DNA of 5,076 bases from the NCBI GenBank assembly GCA_016764415.1, contig JAESRY010000166.1:1-5076 (forward strand). Direction: 5' to 3'. The notes beneath the pieces are model-generated. The model was not told where the DNA came from, did not search any database, and saw only the letters and a list, made by a program, of their open reading frames with translations. Both the position numbers and the translations under genes were made by a program. This DNA comes from Cycloclasticus sp. (lineage in GTDB: Bacteria > Pseudomonadota > Gammaproteobacteria > Methylococcales > Cycloclasticaceae). Below are positions 1 through 5,076 of this stretch, piece after piece. Numbering within the stretch: the stretch's first letter is position 1; every line of letters starts with the position of its first letter.

Positions 1-181
1 TGACCCACGCTGACACAGTGAAAGAGCTACCGGCTCCGATAATCGCGGTGCCGGTATCCACGTAGGTATCAGAACCGTTGAACGACAGGTAGGTGGAATT
101 GCCGGCAGGCAAAGGAGGAGGAGCGGCTGTCTCCCAGAATTGCCCGTTGACCAAGGTGCCATGTACTTTTTCGATGCGCTC
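1..181 (-). pseudogene. 5'-truncated fragment of a LamG-like domain protein (partial, runs off left edge)
   Basis: Reading the minus strand from 181 down to 1 gives 60 uninterrupted residues. They contain a short proline-rich linker (about residues 21-26) and then YLSFNGSDTYVDTGT followed by SSFTVSAWV. This is the typical opening of a LamG/concanavalin A-like jelly-roll domain, which usually binds sugars or sits in secreted, surface or phage-tail proteins. The frame is closed upstream by TGA at 184-182. It contains no ATG or GTG, only a TTG at codon 10 without a ribosome binding site, so the gene seems to have lost its 5' end at a junction with the plus-strand frame that follows. Base composition is clearly richer in G+C than the next kilobase, which fits a different origin. 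The domain call rests on motif recognition alone. The rest of the protein, and whether it is secreted, cannot be seen. Confidence 0.55.
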
Positions 182-391
182 TCATCAGGTCAGTCTTACT
201 CAGCTATTAATGCCTTAAAGGAGCTTGACCTTAAAGAGCAACCTGACATCTGGTTAAACTGCTTAATGAATGGCTACCACGAGTTGAGTGATAAAGAGAA
301 AACAAAGGTCCAGTTTGAATATGTTGGCGAAAGAGACCCCCACTTCAATGGCAACTTAAATGTGACCGATATTATCTTCAAACACCTATGA
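161..391 (+). CDS. Unrecognised short protein, possibly the C-terminal remnant of a larger gene, coupled to the TOPRIM gene
   Basis: From ATG 161 the frame encodes 76 residues. A TTG at 140 would add seven, but those bases also read as the LamG fragment on the other strand, so 161 is preferred; AAGG lies 7 bases upstream of it. The product looks soluble and ends in a conserved-looking stretch, FEYVGERDPHFNGNLNVTD. I do not recognise the family. Its stop overlaps the start of the TOPRIM gene (ATGA, 388-391), a strong sign of shared translation and a shared operon. The frame begins almost exactly where the GC-rich fragment ends. It may therefore be the tail of a longer protein whose 5' part was lost, rather than a complete small gene. 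LSSGQ near its N-terminus resembles an ABC ATPase signature, but no Walker B or other ATPase motif follows. Confidence 0.55.
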   Translation: MYFFDALSSGQSYSAINALKELDLKEQPDIWLNCLMNGYHELSDKEKTKVQFEYVGERDPHFNGNLNVTDIIFKHL

Positions 392-1230
392 TTGGGATGG
401 CTAAATCAGTTCAAAAGCTACTTCGCCAAGGCAAAAAAGAAGTCGCTAAGGGTATGCGATGGGAGAAGCTTTGTAGCTCGCTTAGTATTGGCCAAATAAA
501 GCATAAGGTGATTGTCTTTTCTGACGAGGATTTAATTGCGTTGCGTAATTACTTTAGCAATTTGATAGGCTCAGATATTTATACGTTTGACTTCAATAAA
601 GATCGAACCACGCTTGCTAAAAAAACGGCTAACGAAAAGGTTGGCAAACAAGCCGTTTTCTCTCATTTAATCCAAGTTGCAAGGCAAGCTGATTTGCCAA
701 TTATTATTAATGGTCAATCTACGTTTACACCAGTCGGATCACTTATTTCAACGCCTATAGAACTACTTGATCTACCTGAGAAAGTGGTGCTGGTAGAAAA
801 CGGTGAGACAATCATTTATTGGAACGATATACGGCTCCCCGATGAATGTGAAGGCGCGTTAATCATTTATAGAGGCCATGGTGTCGCCGCTAGAGAAATA
901 TTAGATGTAATCGCCAATAGCCCTAACACCGTGGTTTATGCGTACTGCGATTTCGACCCGGCAGGGTTAATGATTGCCTCTTCAATATCTAGTAATATTA
1001 TTCTTCCTGAAAACTGGGCTTCCTTAACTCAAGAATCAGGGTTTTTAAAAAAATTCAATAAGAGAGATTGCTTCATAAAGCAGCGTGACGACATAAAGTC
1101 ACTTAGAAAAAAAGGTAACAAATTTCTTGAGTCGATTATTAATCACATTGAATCTCACGAGATTGCTATTACTCAGGAATGCGTAACAGCTCATAACTTG
1201 AAGTTAATCGTTATGGATCTCTCTAACTAG
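388..1230 (+). CDS. TOPRIM-domain protein resembling the Wadjet nuclease subunit JetD/MksG (DUF2220/DUF7281-like)
   Basis: The 280-residue product has a basic N-terminal part and a C-terminal TOPRIM-like domain. Motifs seen in order are VVLVENGE (133-140, candidate metal-binding E137), LIIYRGHGVA (159-168 region, G-H-G at 163-165), YCDFDPAGLMIA (186-197, D188 and D190 as the DxD pair) and ITQE (261-264). Glutamate, DxDPxG and a late QE are the hallmarks of JetD/MksG, the nuclease that cuts plasmid DNA in Wadjet condensin systems. That activity is inferred, not shown. The protein is shorter than classical JetD (roughly 390-400 residues) and lacks room for the full N-terminal arm domain, so it belongs to a shorter relative. 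ATG 388 overlaps the upstream stop and implies translational coupling; ATG 397 is a possible alternative start. No JetA, JetB or JetC partner lies in the window, and the upstream side is broken at about 160. Alternatives are a topoisomerase VI A-like or OLD-like TOPRIM protein, which fit less well. Confidence 0.65.
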   Translation: MIGMAKSVQKLLRQGKKEVAKGMRWEKLCSSLSIGQIKHKVIVFSDEDLIALRNYFSNLIGSDIYTFDFNKDRTTLAKKTANEKVGKQAVFSHLIQVARQADLPIIINGQSTFTPVGSLISTPIELLDLPEKVVLVENGETIIYWNDIRLPDECEGALIIYRGHGVAAREILDVIANSPNTVVYAYCDFDPAGLMIASSISSNIILPENWASLTQESGFLKKFNKRDCFIKQRDDIKSLRKKGNKFLESIINHIESHEIAITQECVTAHNLKLIVMDLSN

Positions 1231-1264
1231 CATTAACGCAAAAAATAGGGCGCTTGAAGTGATC

Positions 1265-1308
1265 GGGTCTTGTCTAATCCTAGCGGAACCGCTGTAATTA
1301 GGTAACCC
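1265..1308. repeat. Imperfect palindrome at the broken end of the restriction-modification remnant
   Basis: Arms seen on the plus strand, from outside in, are GGGT (1265-1268) with ACCC (1305-1308), CTAAT (1274-1278) with ATTAG (1297-1301), and AGCGG (1282-1286) with CCGCT (1289-1293) around a 2-base centre. The CTAAT and AGCGG arms are each separated by exactly three bases on both sides. No T-run follows on either strand, so it is unlikely to be an intrinsic terminator. It could be an operator, a recombination or insertion scar, or a chance structure. Confidence 0.5.
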
Positions 1309-1437
1309 AGGTTCATTGGTTACTAAAATATTGGTCAGTAGGTCTTCTAGCAAACACTGTAAATCTCTTCGGTAAGAGAGTTCATGTGAGATACCTGTTT
1401 GATAACAGGTGTTAATATTGTCGATTGAGTTAGACAT
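1309..1437 (-). pseudogene. N-terminal remnant of a restriction-modification enzyme (type ISP/IIG-like)
   Basis: From ATG 1437 the minus strand reads 43 residues ending in VTNEP, including SYRRDLQCLLEDLL and NILVTNEP. This matches the start of large restriction-modification enzymes of the type ISP / N-6 adenine methylase kind, which typically read SYRGDLQ.LL..L.PDILVTNEPARVACGAPDY. Immediately after VTNEP the similarity stops: the expected ARxACGAPDY segment is missing. The frame then runs through about 34 unrelated residues to a stop at 1204, inside the end of the convergent TOPRIM gene. Intact family members are around a thousand residues or more, so only a few percent remains and no methylase or nuclease motif survives. 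There is no clear ribosome binding site. A GTG at 1449 would add four residues. The break falls within about ten bases of a strong dyad. The family identification is from memory of the N-terminal motif. Confidence 0.6.
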
Positions 1438-1823
1438 TGACTGTTGCACTGGTGCTGCCCTTGTATCTGCCGTTAAAGAAATTTACGCGATAAACTTTAT
1501 AATAATTGCTGATTCATGGAGGGTAAATTGGCGCGGTGTTTAGCTGCTGATTTTACTAGAGCATTTTTCTTGGCATTGTCCACGTCCCAATCATTTTCAG
1601 GTGGGTTGCCTTTATATGGCAACCATAATAGTTGCCATGATCTTGACTTGCTTTGCGTTCGTGAACTAAAAATAGACTGTTCAACACACGGATAAAACAA
1701 TTTTGCTCTAGTTGTTTAAGCCGCGGATTTTAGTCATAAGTGCGCCACGTATGTTTCATGACGCCATTTTGATTTTGGCATAAACTCCAAGCGGTGTTTG
1801 GAATTACACAAGAATAGCGGGCA

Positions 1824-1849
1824 ATAAAAACCCCTGTTTAAAAGGGGTT
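1824..1849 (-). terminator. Rho-independent terminator on the minus strand
   Basis: On the minus strand AACCCCT (1849-1843) pairs perfectly with AGGGGTT (1835-1829) around a 7-base loop. It is followed directly by TTTTT, then ATT (1830-1823). This is a GC-centred stem with a U-tract. It would stop transcripts arriving from the zinc-ribbon gene, whose stop codon lies about 260 bases upstream on that strand, or from a lost gene in between. Confidence 0.65.
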
Positions 1850-1954
1850 CGGGTCTTTCTGGGATTTCTTGAAATGTTAATTTGGTACGAGGTCCGGAAC
1901 CGCTAAACACGCTGTAAGTACTGATACATAAGGATTCGTGATTTTCAAATATCG

Positions 1955-1977
1955 AAAGTACCCCCAAAAGTACCCCC
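1955..1977. repeat. Tandem pair of AAAGTACCCCC (GGGGGTACTTT on the minus strand)
   Basis: Two exact 11-bp copies occur at 1955-1965 and 1967-1977, a 12-base period. Similar G-run direct repeats are often found beside tyrosine-recombinase genes at the ends of genomic islands, where they may act as arm-type sites. No integrase or tRNA is recognisable here, so that role is speculative. Confidence 0.45.
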
Positions 1978-2110
1978 ACTTGATCGTTGCTTGGAGTCAT
2001 AATCATTAAATATGGCCTAATTGTACTAATTGAAGTGTTTTAACTGCCAAAGCTGCTAACTTTGATAAAAACTAATTGGTGTAAAGATAATTGACCTCTT
2101 AAGTTAGGGC

Positions 2111-2710
2111 TTAGTCAATGAGAGAGTATCCTATGATGCTTAGAAGTAATGGAGAGGTAAAAAGACCGATTAGGATTAGCACCCAAGCTAAAAGGTTAAT
2201 ACCAATACCTCCTGCATCACGCCCCCGTATGGCGTGATATGTTCCAGCAATAGCCGTAATAACTGCAAGTGGGACAAAGATTGTCCCTAACATTACTGTG
2301 CCGATAATTGCTAATATGCTGGCTATTATTCCGGCAGTAATTCCGGTACGAGTTTCTTTTTCATGAAATATACTATTAAGTTTAGCTAGTGGGTTGGGCT
2401 CTCCGCAGTTTGGACAAGCCGCCGCTTGCTTACTCATCTTTTTATCACAAGCAAGACATGTAATTAACCGATTAAACGATTTCTCTAAGTCTGTTTCTTC
2501 TCGCTCAGTTTTTGTCGCTGACTCAGGTATGGTTTCCTGTGGTGCTTCACGTTCAAATTCTGCATGCTCAGCTTTTTTTGCGGTTTCACGTACAGTTGCT
2601 CGTAGCGCTTCTCGCTCAGTTTCCTTTTCTGTAATTGAGCCGCAATTAGGGCATTGTTTTTTGTAATCGCTTACTTTTTTCCCGCACTGTGGACAATTAA
2701 CTATTGGCAT
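2111..2710 (-). CDS. Double zinc-ribbon membrane protein
   Basis: The 199-residue product opens with a zinc ribbon (CPQCG...CPNCG; C6, C9, C20, C23). It then has a strongly charged linker of about 55 residues rich in Glu, Arg, Lys and Ala that may form a helix. A second ribbon follows (CLACD...CPNCG; C85, C88, C99, C102), and then a hydrophobic C-terminal half from about 122 to 197, probably three membrane spans (about 122-142, 144-162 and 170-196). Both ribbons would sit on the same side of the membrane, most likely the cytoplasm. ATG 2710 is well supported: AGAGGAG lies 7 bases upstream. The gene is a single unit, with the primase more than 600 bases upstream on the same strand and a terminator about 260 bases downstream. 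Zinc-ribbon plus membrane proteins of this kind are common and mostly uncharacterised, so I assign no specific function. Confidence 0.8.
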   Translation of the reverse strand: MPIVNCPQCGKKVSDYKKQCPNCGSITEKETEREALRATVRETAKKAEHAEFEREAPQETIPESATKTEREETDLEKSFNRLITCLACDKKMSKQAAACPNCGEPNPLAKLNSIFHEKETRTGITAGIIASILAIIGTVMLGTIFVPLAVITAIAGTYHAIRGRDAGGIGINLLAWVLILIGLFTSPLLLSIIGYSLID

Positions 2711-2717
2711 TCCCTCG

Positions 2718-2724
2718 CTCCTCT
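2718..2724 (-). promoter_or_regulatory. Ribosome binding site of the zinc-ribbon gene
   Basis: AGAGGAG on the minus strand lies 7 bases before ATG 2710-2708. It is close to the ideal Shine-Dalgarno sequence and spacing, and it fixes this start. Confidence 0.75.
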
Positions 2725-3071
2725 TACTATCACCTATATTTCAGCATAGCATAGGCATGTATGGACTGATTTTATAAATAATAAACAACGGGTCTACTTA
2801 GCGCTCACATGTCATCACGTATTTTGCCCATGATTTTGGTTAATAGTCATAGTTAATTAAATAACGGAACCCCCCCTACCTGAATTCTGCCATCACAAAA
2901 ACAACACTAGGACGTCGGTCGTTGAATTGGAAGCTGTAGAGAATTACTCCCCCCACCCACGGTACAAATTAGCCTGGTTAACCTCAAATATTGGCCGTTT
3001 ATCGTCGTATTCTCTTTGTTTACGTTATAGAGGTTGTTTCGTAACTCAGATATTTTTTGGTCACTAATGAT

Positions 3072-3080
3072 TTATCCGCA
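3072..3080 (+). promoter_or_regulatory. DnaA-box-like site followed by an AT-rich tract
   Basis: TTATCCGCA differs at one position from the consensus DnaA box TTATCCACA. It is followed at about 3083-3099 by an AT-rich run (TTATTTATATATC) that could be an unwinding element, and then by the AACTTAG repeats. A single 8-of-9 match can occur by chance; the context is what makes it worth noting. Confidence 0.35.
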
Positions 3081-3105
3081 AAGTTATTTATATATCTCTA
3101 ACCCC

Positions 3106-3291
3106 GGAACTTAGGAAACTTTGGGAACATAGAGTGGTAGCAAGGGCTGTAGCCTTGGTAACTTAGGTATGTTAGCGGAAACTTAGCTTTTAAATTGTCA
3201 AAATACTAAAGCTAATGCTCTCCTAAGTTTCTGCTAAGTTCCGCTCTGTAAGCCTTATAAACACTCTAACTTCCTAAGTTACCTAAGTTCC
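3106..3291. repeat. Cluster of seven AACTTAG/CTAAGTT repeats arranged as nested inverted pairs
   Basis: Exact AACTTAG copies start at 3108, 3160 and 3180. Exact inverse copies (CTAAGTT) start at 3223, 3234, 3274 and 3283. Longer matched pairs are GGAACTTAGG (3106-3115) with CCTAAGTTCC (3282-3291), GGTAACTTAGG (3157-3167) with CCTAAGTTACC (3273-3283), and GCGGAAACTTAGC (3175-3187) with GCTAAGTTCCGC (3233-3244, one base shorter). All copies left of about 3205 face one way and all to the right face the other. Close neighbours are spaced 9, 11 and 20 bases apart, near whole helical turns, as expected for cooperative protein binding. The cluster ends about 20 bases from the primase stop codon. Possible roles are iterons of a replication origin, an operator field or a partition site. 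Confidence 0.75.
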
Positions 3292-3313
3292 TTACGAGAC
3301 TTTAATTATTCAA

Positions 3314-5076
3314 TTAAGCCTTGCTAAAGATAATGGTTGCCTTGCCCGGTCTACCGTCCGACCTCGGCTTACTGGTCTGTTTAATCAAAGGTGGTGCTGA
3401 GTTCATTAAATGATTAAACGTTGCTGTTAATTCACTGCTGCTATATTTATGCTTGAAGTGCTTGGTGATTTCTGTTCTGGTGCATTGCGTGGACTTGGTA
3501 ATAAAGCTATAAACTTCCTTGGCCTGTTCGTCTAGTTTATGAGTTTGGGCTTTTGCTGCTAACGTTTGGAATATGTACCTCACTGATGCCTTCCAATAGT
3601 TGATCCAAGCAAGCGCTGCTTTAATATGGATCACTTCAACAACGGATAACTCGTCCAGCAATGCAAAGCAGGCAGCAAACATTCGACAATAAATTTCAGC
3701 CCTAACAAGCAAGGCTCCCGCTATCCCATCGTGGTCTTTTGTTAGCTCGCTGTACTGCTCTTTCCAATATATTGCGGCTTCTTTTGATAGCGTTACTTCT
3801 AAGCCATCTTTGCTTTGAAAATCATTACCTGTAGCAAATTGTACGGCTTCGGTTATTTGCGCCGCTATGCGCTGCACGTCTTCGTCGGGCGTTCTTTTTG
3901 GCAGCGGAACTAATTTTGGTCTAACAATGTGCAAAATAACAAAACGATTCATAAAACCGGAAAGGGCATCTACATCCTTCATTCGATCAATAAGTTCTGC
4001 TGCTGTAATGTGTCCAGTAATAACAATATGTGGATCGGTGGTGCACCATTTAGAGTTTTTAACTAATGGACTAATTGTTTTACCATCCCATGCAGTTCGT
4101 ATTGTTGCACTTAGGTTGTTTTTTTCGCGTGATGCGGCGGCCATTGTTGCTGCCCACTCTGCCTCTACAACGTAGAGACGTTTATCATCTGTGCCAGGAT
4201 CAACTACATTGCCATTTTCATCAAGGGTATCGTCTTTAATAGCCCAGCCTAATCCTTCTCCTGTGCTTAAGCCTCCTTCGTGCCTTTTAACGGAAACGTA
4301 GTCTTCGCCTAGGTTTTTCTCTACTAAATCAAATATGCGTTTAGGCGTGTATTCGGATGTGCCTTTTCTGGCTTTACCTGTTTTACCCGTTAACAAAAAA
4401 TAGGGTCTAACATTGCAAAAGCCGTCACCAATTTCGACGAATGGGTTCCGGCCTATTATCGCGCTAAATGTTCCAATAATATTAGCAGCAATCGCAACGG
4501 CCGACGCTTCGCTATACTCTGTTGATACTTTGCAGGCATCGCTTAATAAGCCGTGTAAGGCGATTGGGTCAAGTTCTGGTGGTGGGTTCAATAATTCGTT
4601 TTCACTGTCCGTAAGCTCATCAGGAAGCAACGGATTGCCTTTGTCTTGTTGTGCGTACGCCTCAAGAGGTGGAGAGAGTGCGGCTTGAGTAGTTGGCGCT
4701 ATCCATCCGCTATTTTTAGCCAATGCAAACAAGCTTCCTAAAGTCACGCTTCCAAGTTTAAAAGAGTTCCATACGCGCCGCTGGTCTGCTAAATCAAATT
4801 TATCTGATTGATTCGCCCACTCATTCCAAAGGCCGTATGCCTGATCTCCTGAGTTAGTGGAATGCAACGCCATTCCAACCTGCAGCCATGTGTCCCTGTC
4901 ATCGCAAGAAATATACGTTATAGCTTGCCGAATGCGCTTAACCTCGTCACTAGGCAAAAGAGTTACGCCCTCAGGCGGCTTTGCTAATGCCTTCTTTTGG
5001 CCTAACTTTTTAATAAGCCATTCAGGTGCAGCTTTTAGCTTTGCGCCGTTTAACGGGTCTGCTTCAGCGTCCCAAA
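3314..5076 (-). CDS. Replication primase/helicase-like protein: Prim-Pol end, PriCT_2 and DUF3987 (5' partial)
   Basis: The minus-strand frame is open to the right edge, giving 586 C-terminal residues; the start lies outside the window. Residues 1-25 (WDAEADPLNG, then APEWLIKKL) resemble the last segment of a bifunctional primase/polymerase domain. Residues about 45-120 match PriCT_2 (RDTWLQVGMALHS, YGLWNEWANQSDKFD, VWNSFK, TLGSLF). Residues about 165-480 match DUF3987: a P-loop-like GKTGKARKGTS (230-240), LYVVEAEW (300-307, Walker B-like), LSATIRTAWDG, ITGHIT and GFMNRFV. The last 70 residues look like a winged-helix domain and may bind DNA. Such proteins prime and probably unwind DNA for plasmids, phages and integrative elements. 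The TTG at 4957 is not the start: PriCT_2 lies downstream, but coding continues upstream without a break. The non-classical P-loop is, as I recall, normal for DUF3987. The repeat cluster directly downstream fits a replication role. Confidence 0.85.
   Translation of the reverse strand, partial: WDAEADPLNGAKLKAAPEWLIKKLGQKKALAKPPEGVTLLPSDEVKRIRQAITYISCDDRDTWLQVGMALHSTNSGDQAYGLWNEWANQSDKFDLADQRRVWNSFKLGSVTLGSLFALAKNSGWIAPTTQAALSPPLEAYAQQDKGNPLLPDELTDSENELLNPPPELDPIALHGLLSDACKVSTEYSEASAVAIAANIIGTFSAIIGRNPFVEIGDGFCNVRPYFLLTGKTGKARKGTSEYTPKRIFDLVEKNLGEDYVSVKRHEGGLSTGEGLGWAIKDDTLDENGNVVDPGTDDKRLYVVEAEWAATMAAASREKNNLSATIRTAWDGKTISPLVKNSKWCTTDPHIVITGHITAAELIDRMKDVDALSGFMNRFVILHIVRPKLVPLPKRTPDEDVQRIAAQITEAVQFATGNDFQSKDGLEVTLSKEAAIYWKEQYSELTKDHDGIAGALLVRAEIYCRMFAACFALLDELSVVEVIHIKAALAWINYWKASVRYIFQTLAAKAQTHKLDEQAKEVYSFITKSTQCTRTEITKHFKHKYSSSELTATFNHLMNSAPPLIKQTSKPRSDGRPGKATIIFSKA

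Larger units (their letters stand above)
1231..2110. other. Region of about 880 bases without an intact gene; remnants and regulatory-looking DNA
   Basis: This stretch separates the plus-strand TOPRIM gene from the minus-strand zinc-ribbon gene, so it is a convergent intergenic region. It contains a truncated restriction-modification N-terminus, a dyad at its broken end, a minus-strand hairpin terminator and a tandem GGGGGTACTTT repeat. Between about 1450 and 1740 there are short competing minus-strand frames: a 67-codon frame from TTG 1700, and another frame open from roughly 1730 to 1560. None has a convincing start, ribosome binding site or recognisable motif. The pattern fits decayed DNA better than active genes. 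Confidence 0.6.
2711..3313. other. About 600-base non-coding region between the primase and the zinc-ribbon gene; candidate origin
   Basis: No open frame of useful length is seen on either strand. The left part (2711-2850) is AT-rich and should carry the promoter of the zinc-ribbon gene; TATGCT on the minus strand near 2745-2755 could be a -10 box, but no good -35 pairs with it. The middle (2868-2960) has two C-runs, C7 near 2870 and C6 near 2948. The right part (3070-3291) holds a DnaA-box-like site, an AT-rich tract and the AACTTAG repeat field. The location next to a replication primase suggests replication or replication control. Confidence 0.55.

Noticed and set aside
111..123. AAAGGAGGAGGAG as a ribosome binding site for the short plus-strand gene
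   Set aside because: It is about 17 bases from the TTG at 140 and about 37 from the ATG at 161. It is explained as the antisense of proline codons in the LamG fragment.
173..190. LSSGQ as an ABC/SMC ATPase signature
   Set aside because: No Walker B, D-loop or H-loop follows in the remaining 65 or so residues, so a five-residue match is not enough.
1265..1308. Integron attC site
   Set aside because: The dyad lacks the GTTRRRY and RYYYAAC core sites at its ends.
1497..1700. Minus-strand 67-codon frame from a TTG
   Set aside because: There is no ribosome binding site or recognised motif, and another frame over the same DNA is about as open. It may be a decayed gene, but I cannot support it.
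1708..1781. Two tiny overlapping minus-strand frames of 15 and 9 codons joined by ATGA, the first preceded by TTGGAG
   Set aside because: The Shine-Dalgarno-like sequence is only about 3 bases from the ATG and the peptides match nothing known. They could be a frameshifted gene start but are too short to judge.
1284..1904. CGGAACCGCT occurring at 1284-1293 and 1895-1904 as a possible element boundary repeat
   Set aside because: Repeated 10-mers are expected by chance in 5 kb and the flanks do not match.
1734..2006. Minus-strand 90-codon frame
   Set aside because: It runs straight through the intrinsic terminator and the tandem repeat and shows no domain; it is probably a chance open frame.
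2394..2666. Plus-strand open frame opposite the zinc-ribbon gene
   Set aside because: The minus-strand frame has the CxxC motifs and a strong ribosome binding site; the plus-strand frame is Ser-rich with no motif.
4413..4688. Plus-strand open frame inside the primase gene
   Set aside because: It lies wholly opposite a well-supported coding frame with clear domain motifs and is a compositional shadow; the same applies to 3867-4175.
4955..4957. TTG as start of the primase
   Set aside because: The frame stays open for 39 more codons to the window edge, and those codons resemble the end of a Prim-Pol domain.

Overview
The window looks like a stretch of bacterial accessory DNA, most likely gammaproteobacterial (an inference from protein flavour and moderate-to-low GC; no rRNA or housekeeping gene confirms it). 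It reads as a mosaic: one operon tail on the plus strand at the left, a worn middle with gene remnants, and a minus-strand module on the right with a zinc-ribbon membrane protein and a large replication primase.

Layout. 1-181: a GC-richer minus-strand fragment of a LamG-like (concanavalin A-like) domain protein, with no start codon and cut at a junction near 160-180. 161-391: a short plus-strand frame, possibly the tail of a larger gene, overlapping by 4 bp a 280-residue TOPRIM protein (388-1230) that resembles the nuclease subunit JetD/MksG of Wadjet-type condensin systems. No condensin-like subunit is visible, so the pair is either an orphan or the cut end of a defence operon. 1231-2110: about 880 bases without an intact gene. 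It holds a 43-codon remnant of the N-terminus of a restriction-modification enzyme, broken next to a strong dyad, plus a minus-strand terminator and a tandem 11-bp repeat. 2111-2710: a double zinc-ribbon protein with a charged linker and C-terminal membrane segments. 2711-3313: about 600 bases of non-coding DNA with a DnaA-box-like site, an AT-rich stretch and seven exact copies of AACTTAG/CTAAGTT. Several of these copies form nested inverted pairs, so this is a candidate replication origin or an iteron-like binding region. 3314-5076: the C-terminal 586 residues of a primase/helicase-like protein (end of a Prim-Pol domain, then PriCT_2, then DUF3987), running off the right edge.

How the parts may fit. 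The primase and the adjacent repeat field look like the replication module of a plasmid or integrated plasmid-like element. The TOPRIM gene, the truncated restriction-modification gene and the LamG fragment look like cargo or scars in an island with high turnover. Linking the right-hand module with the left-hand defence-like genes is inference from proximity only.
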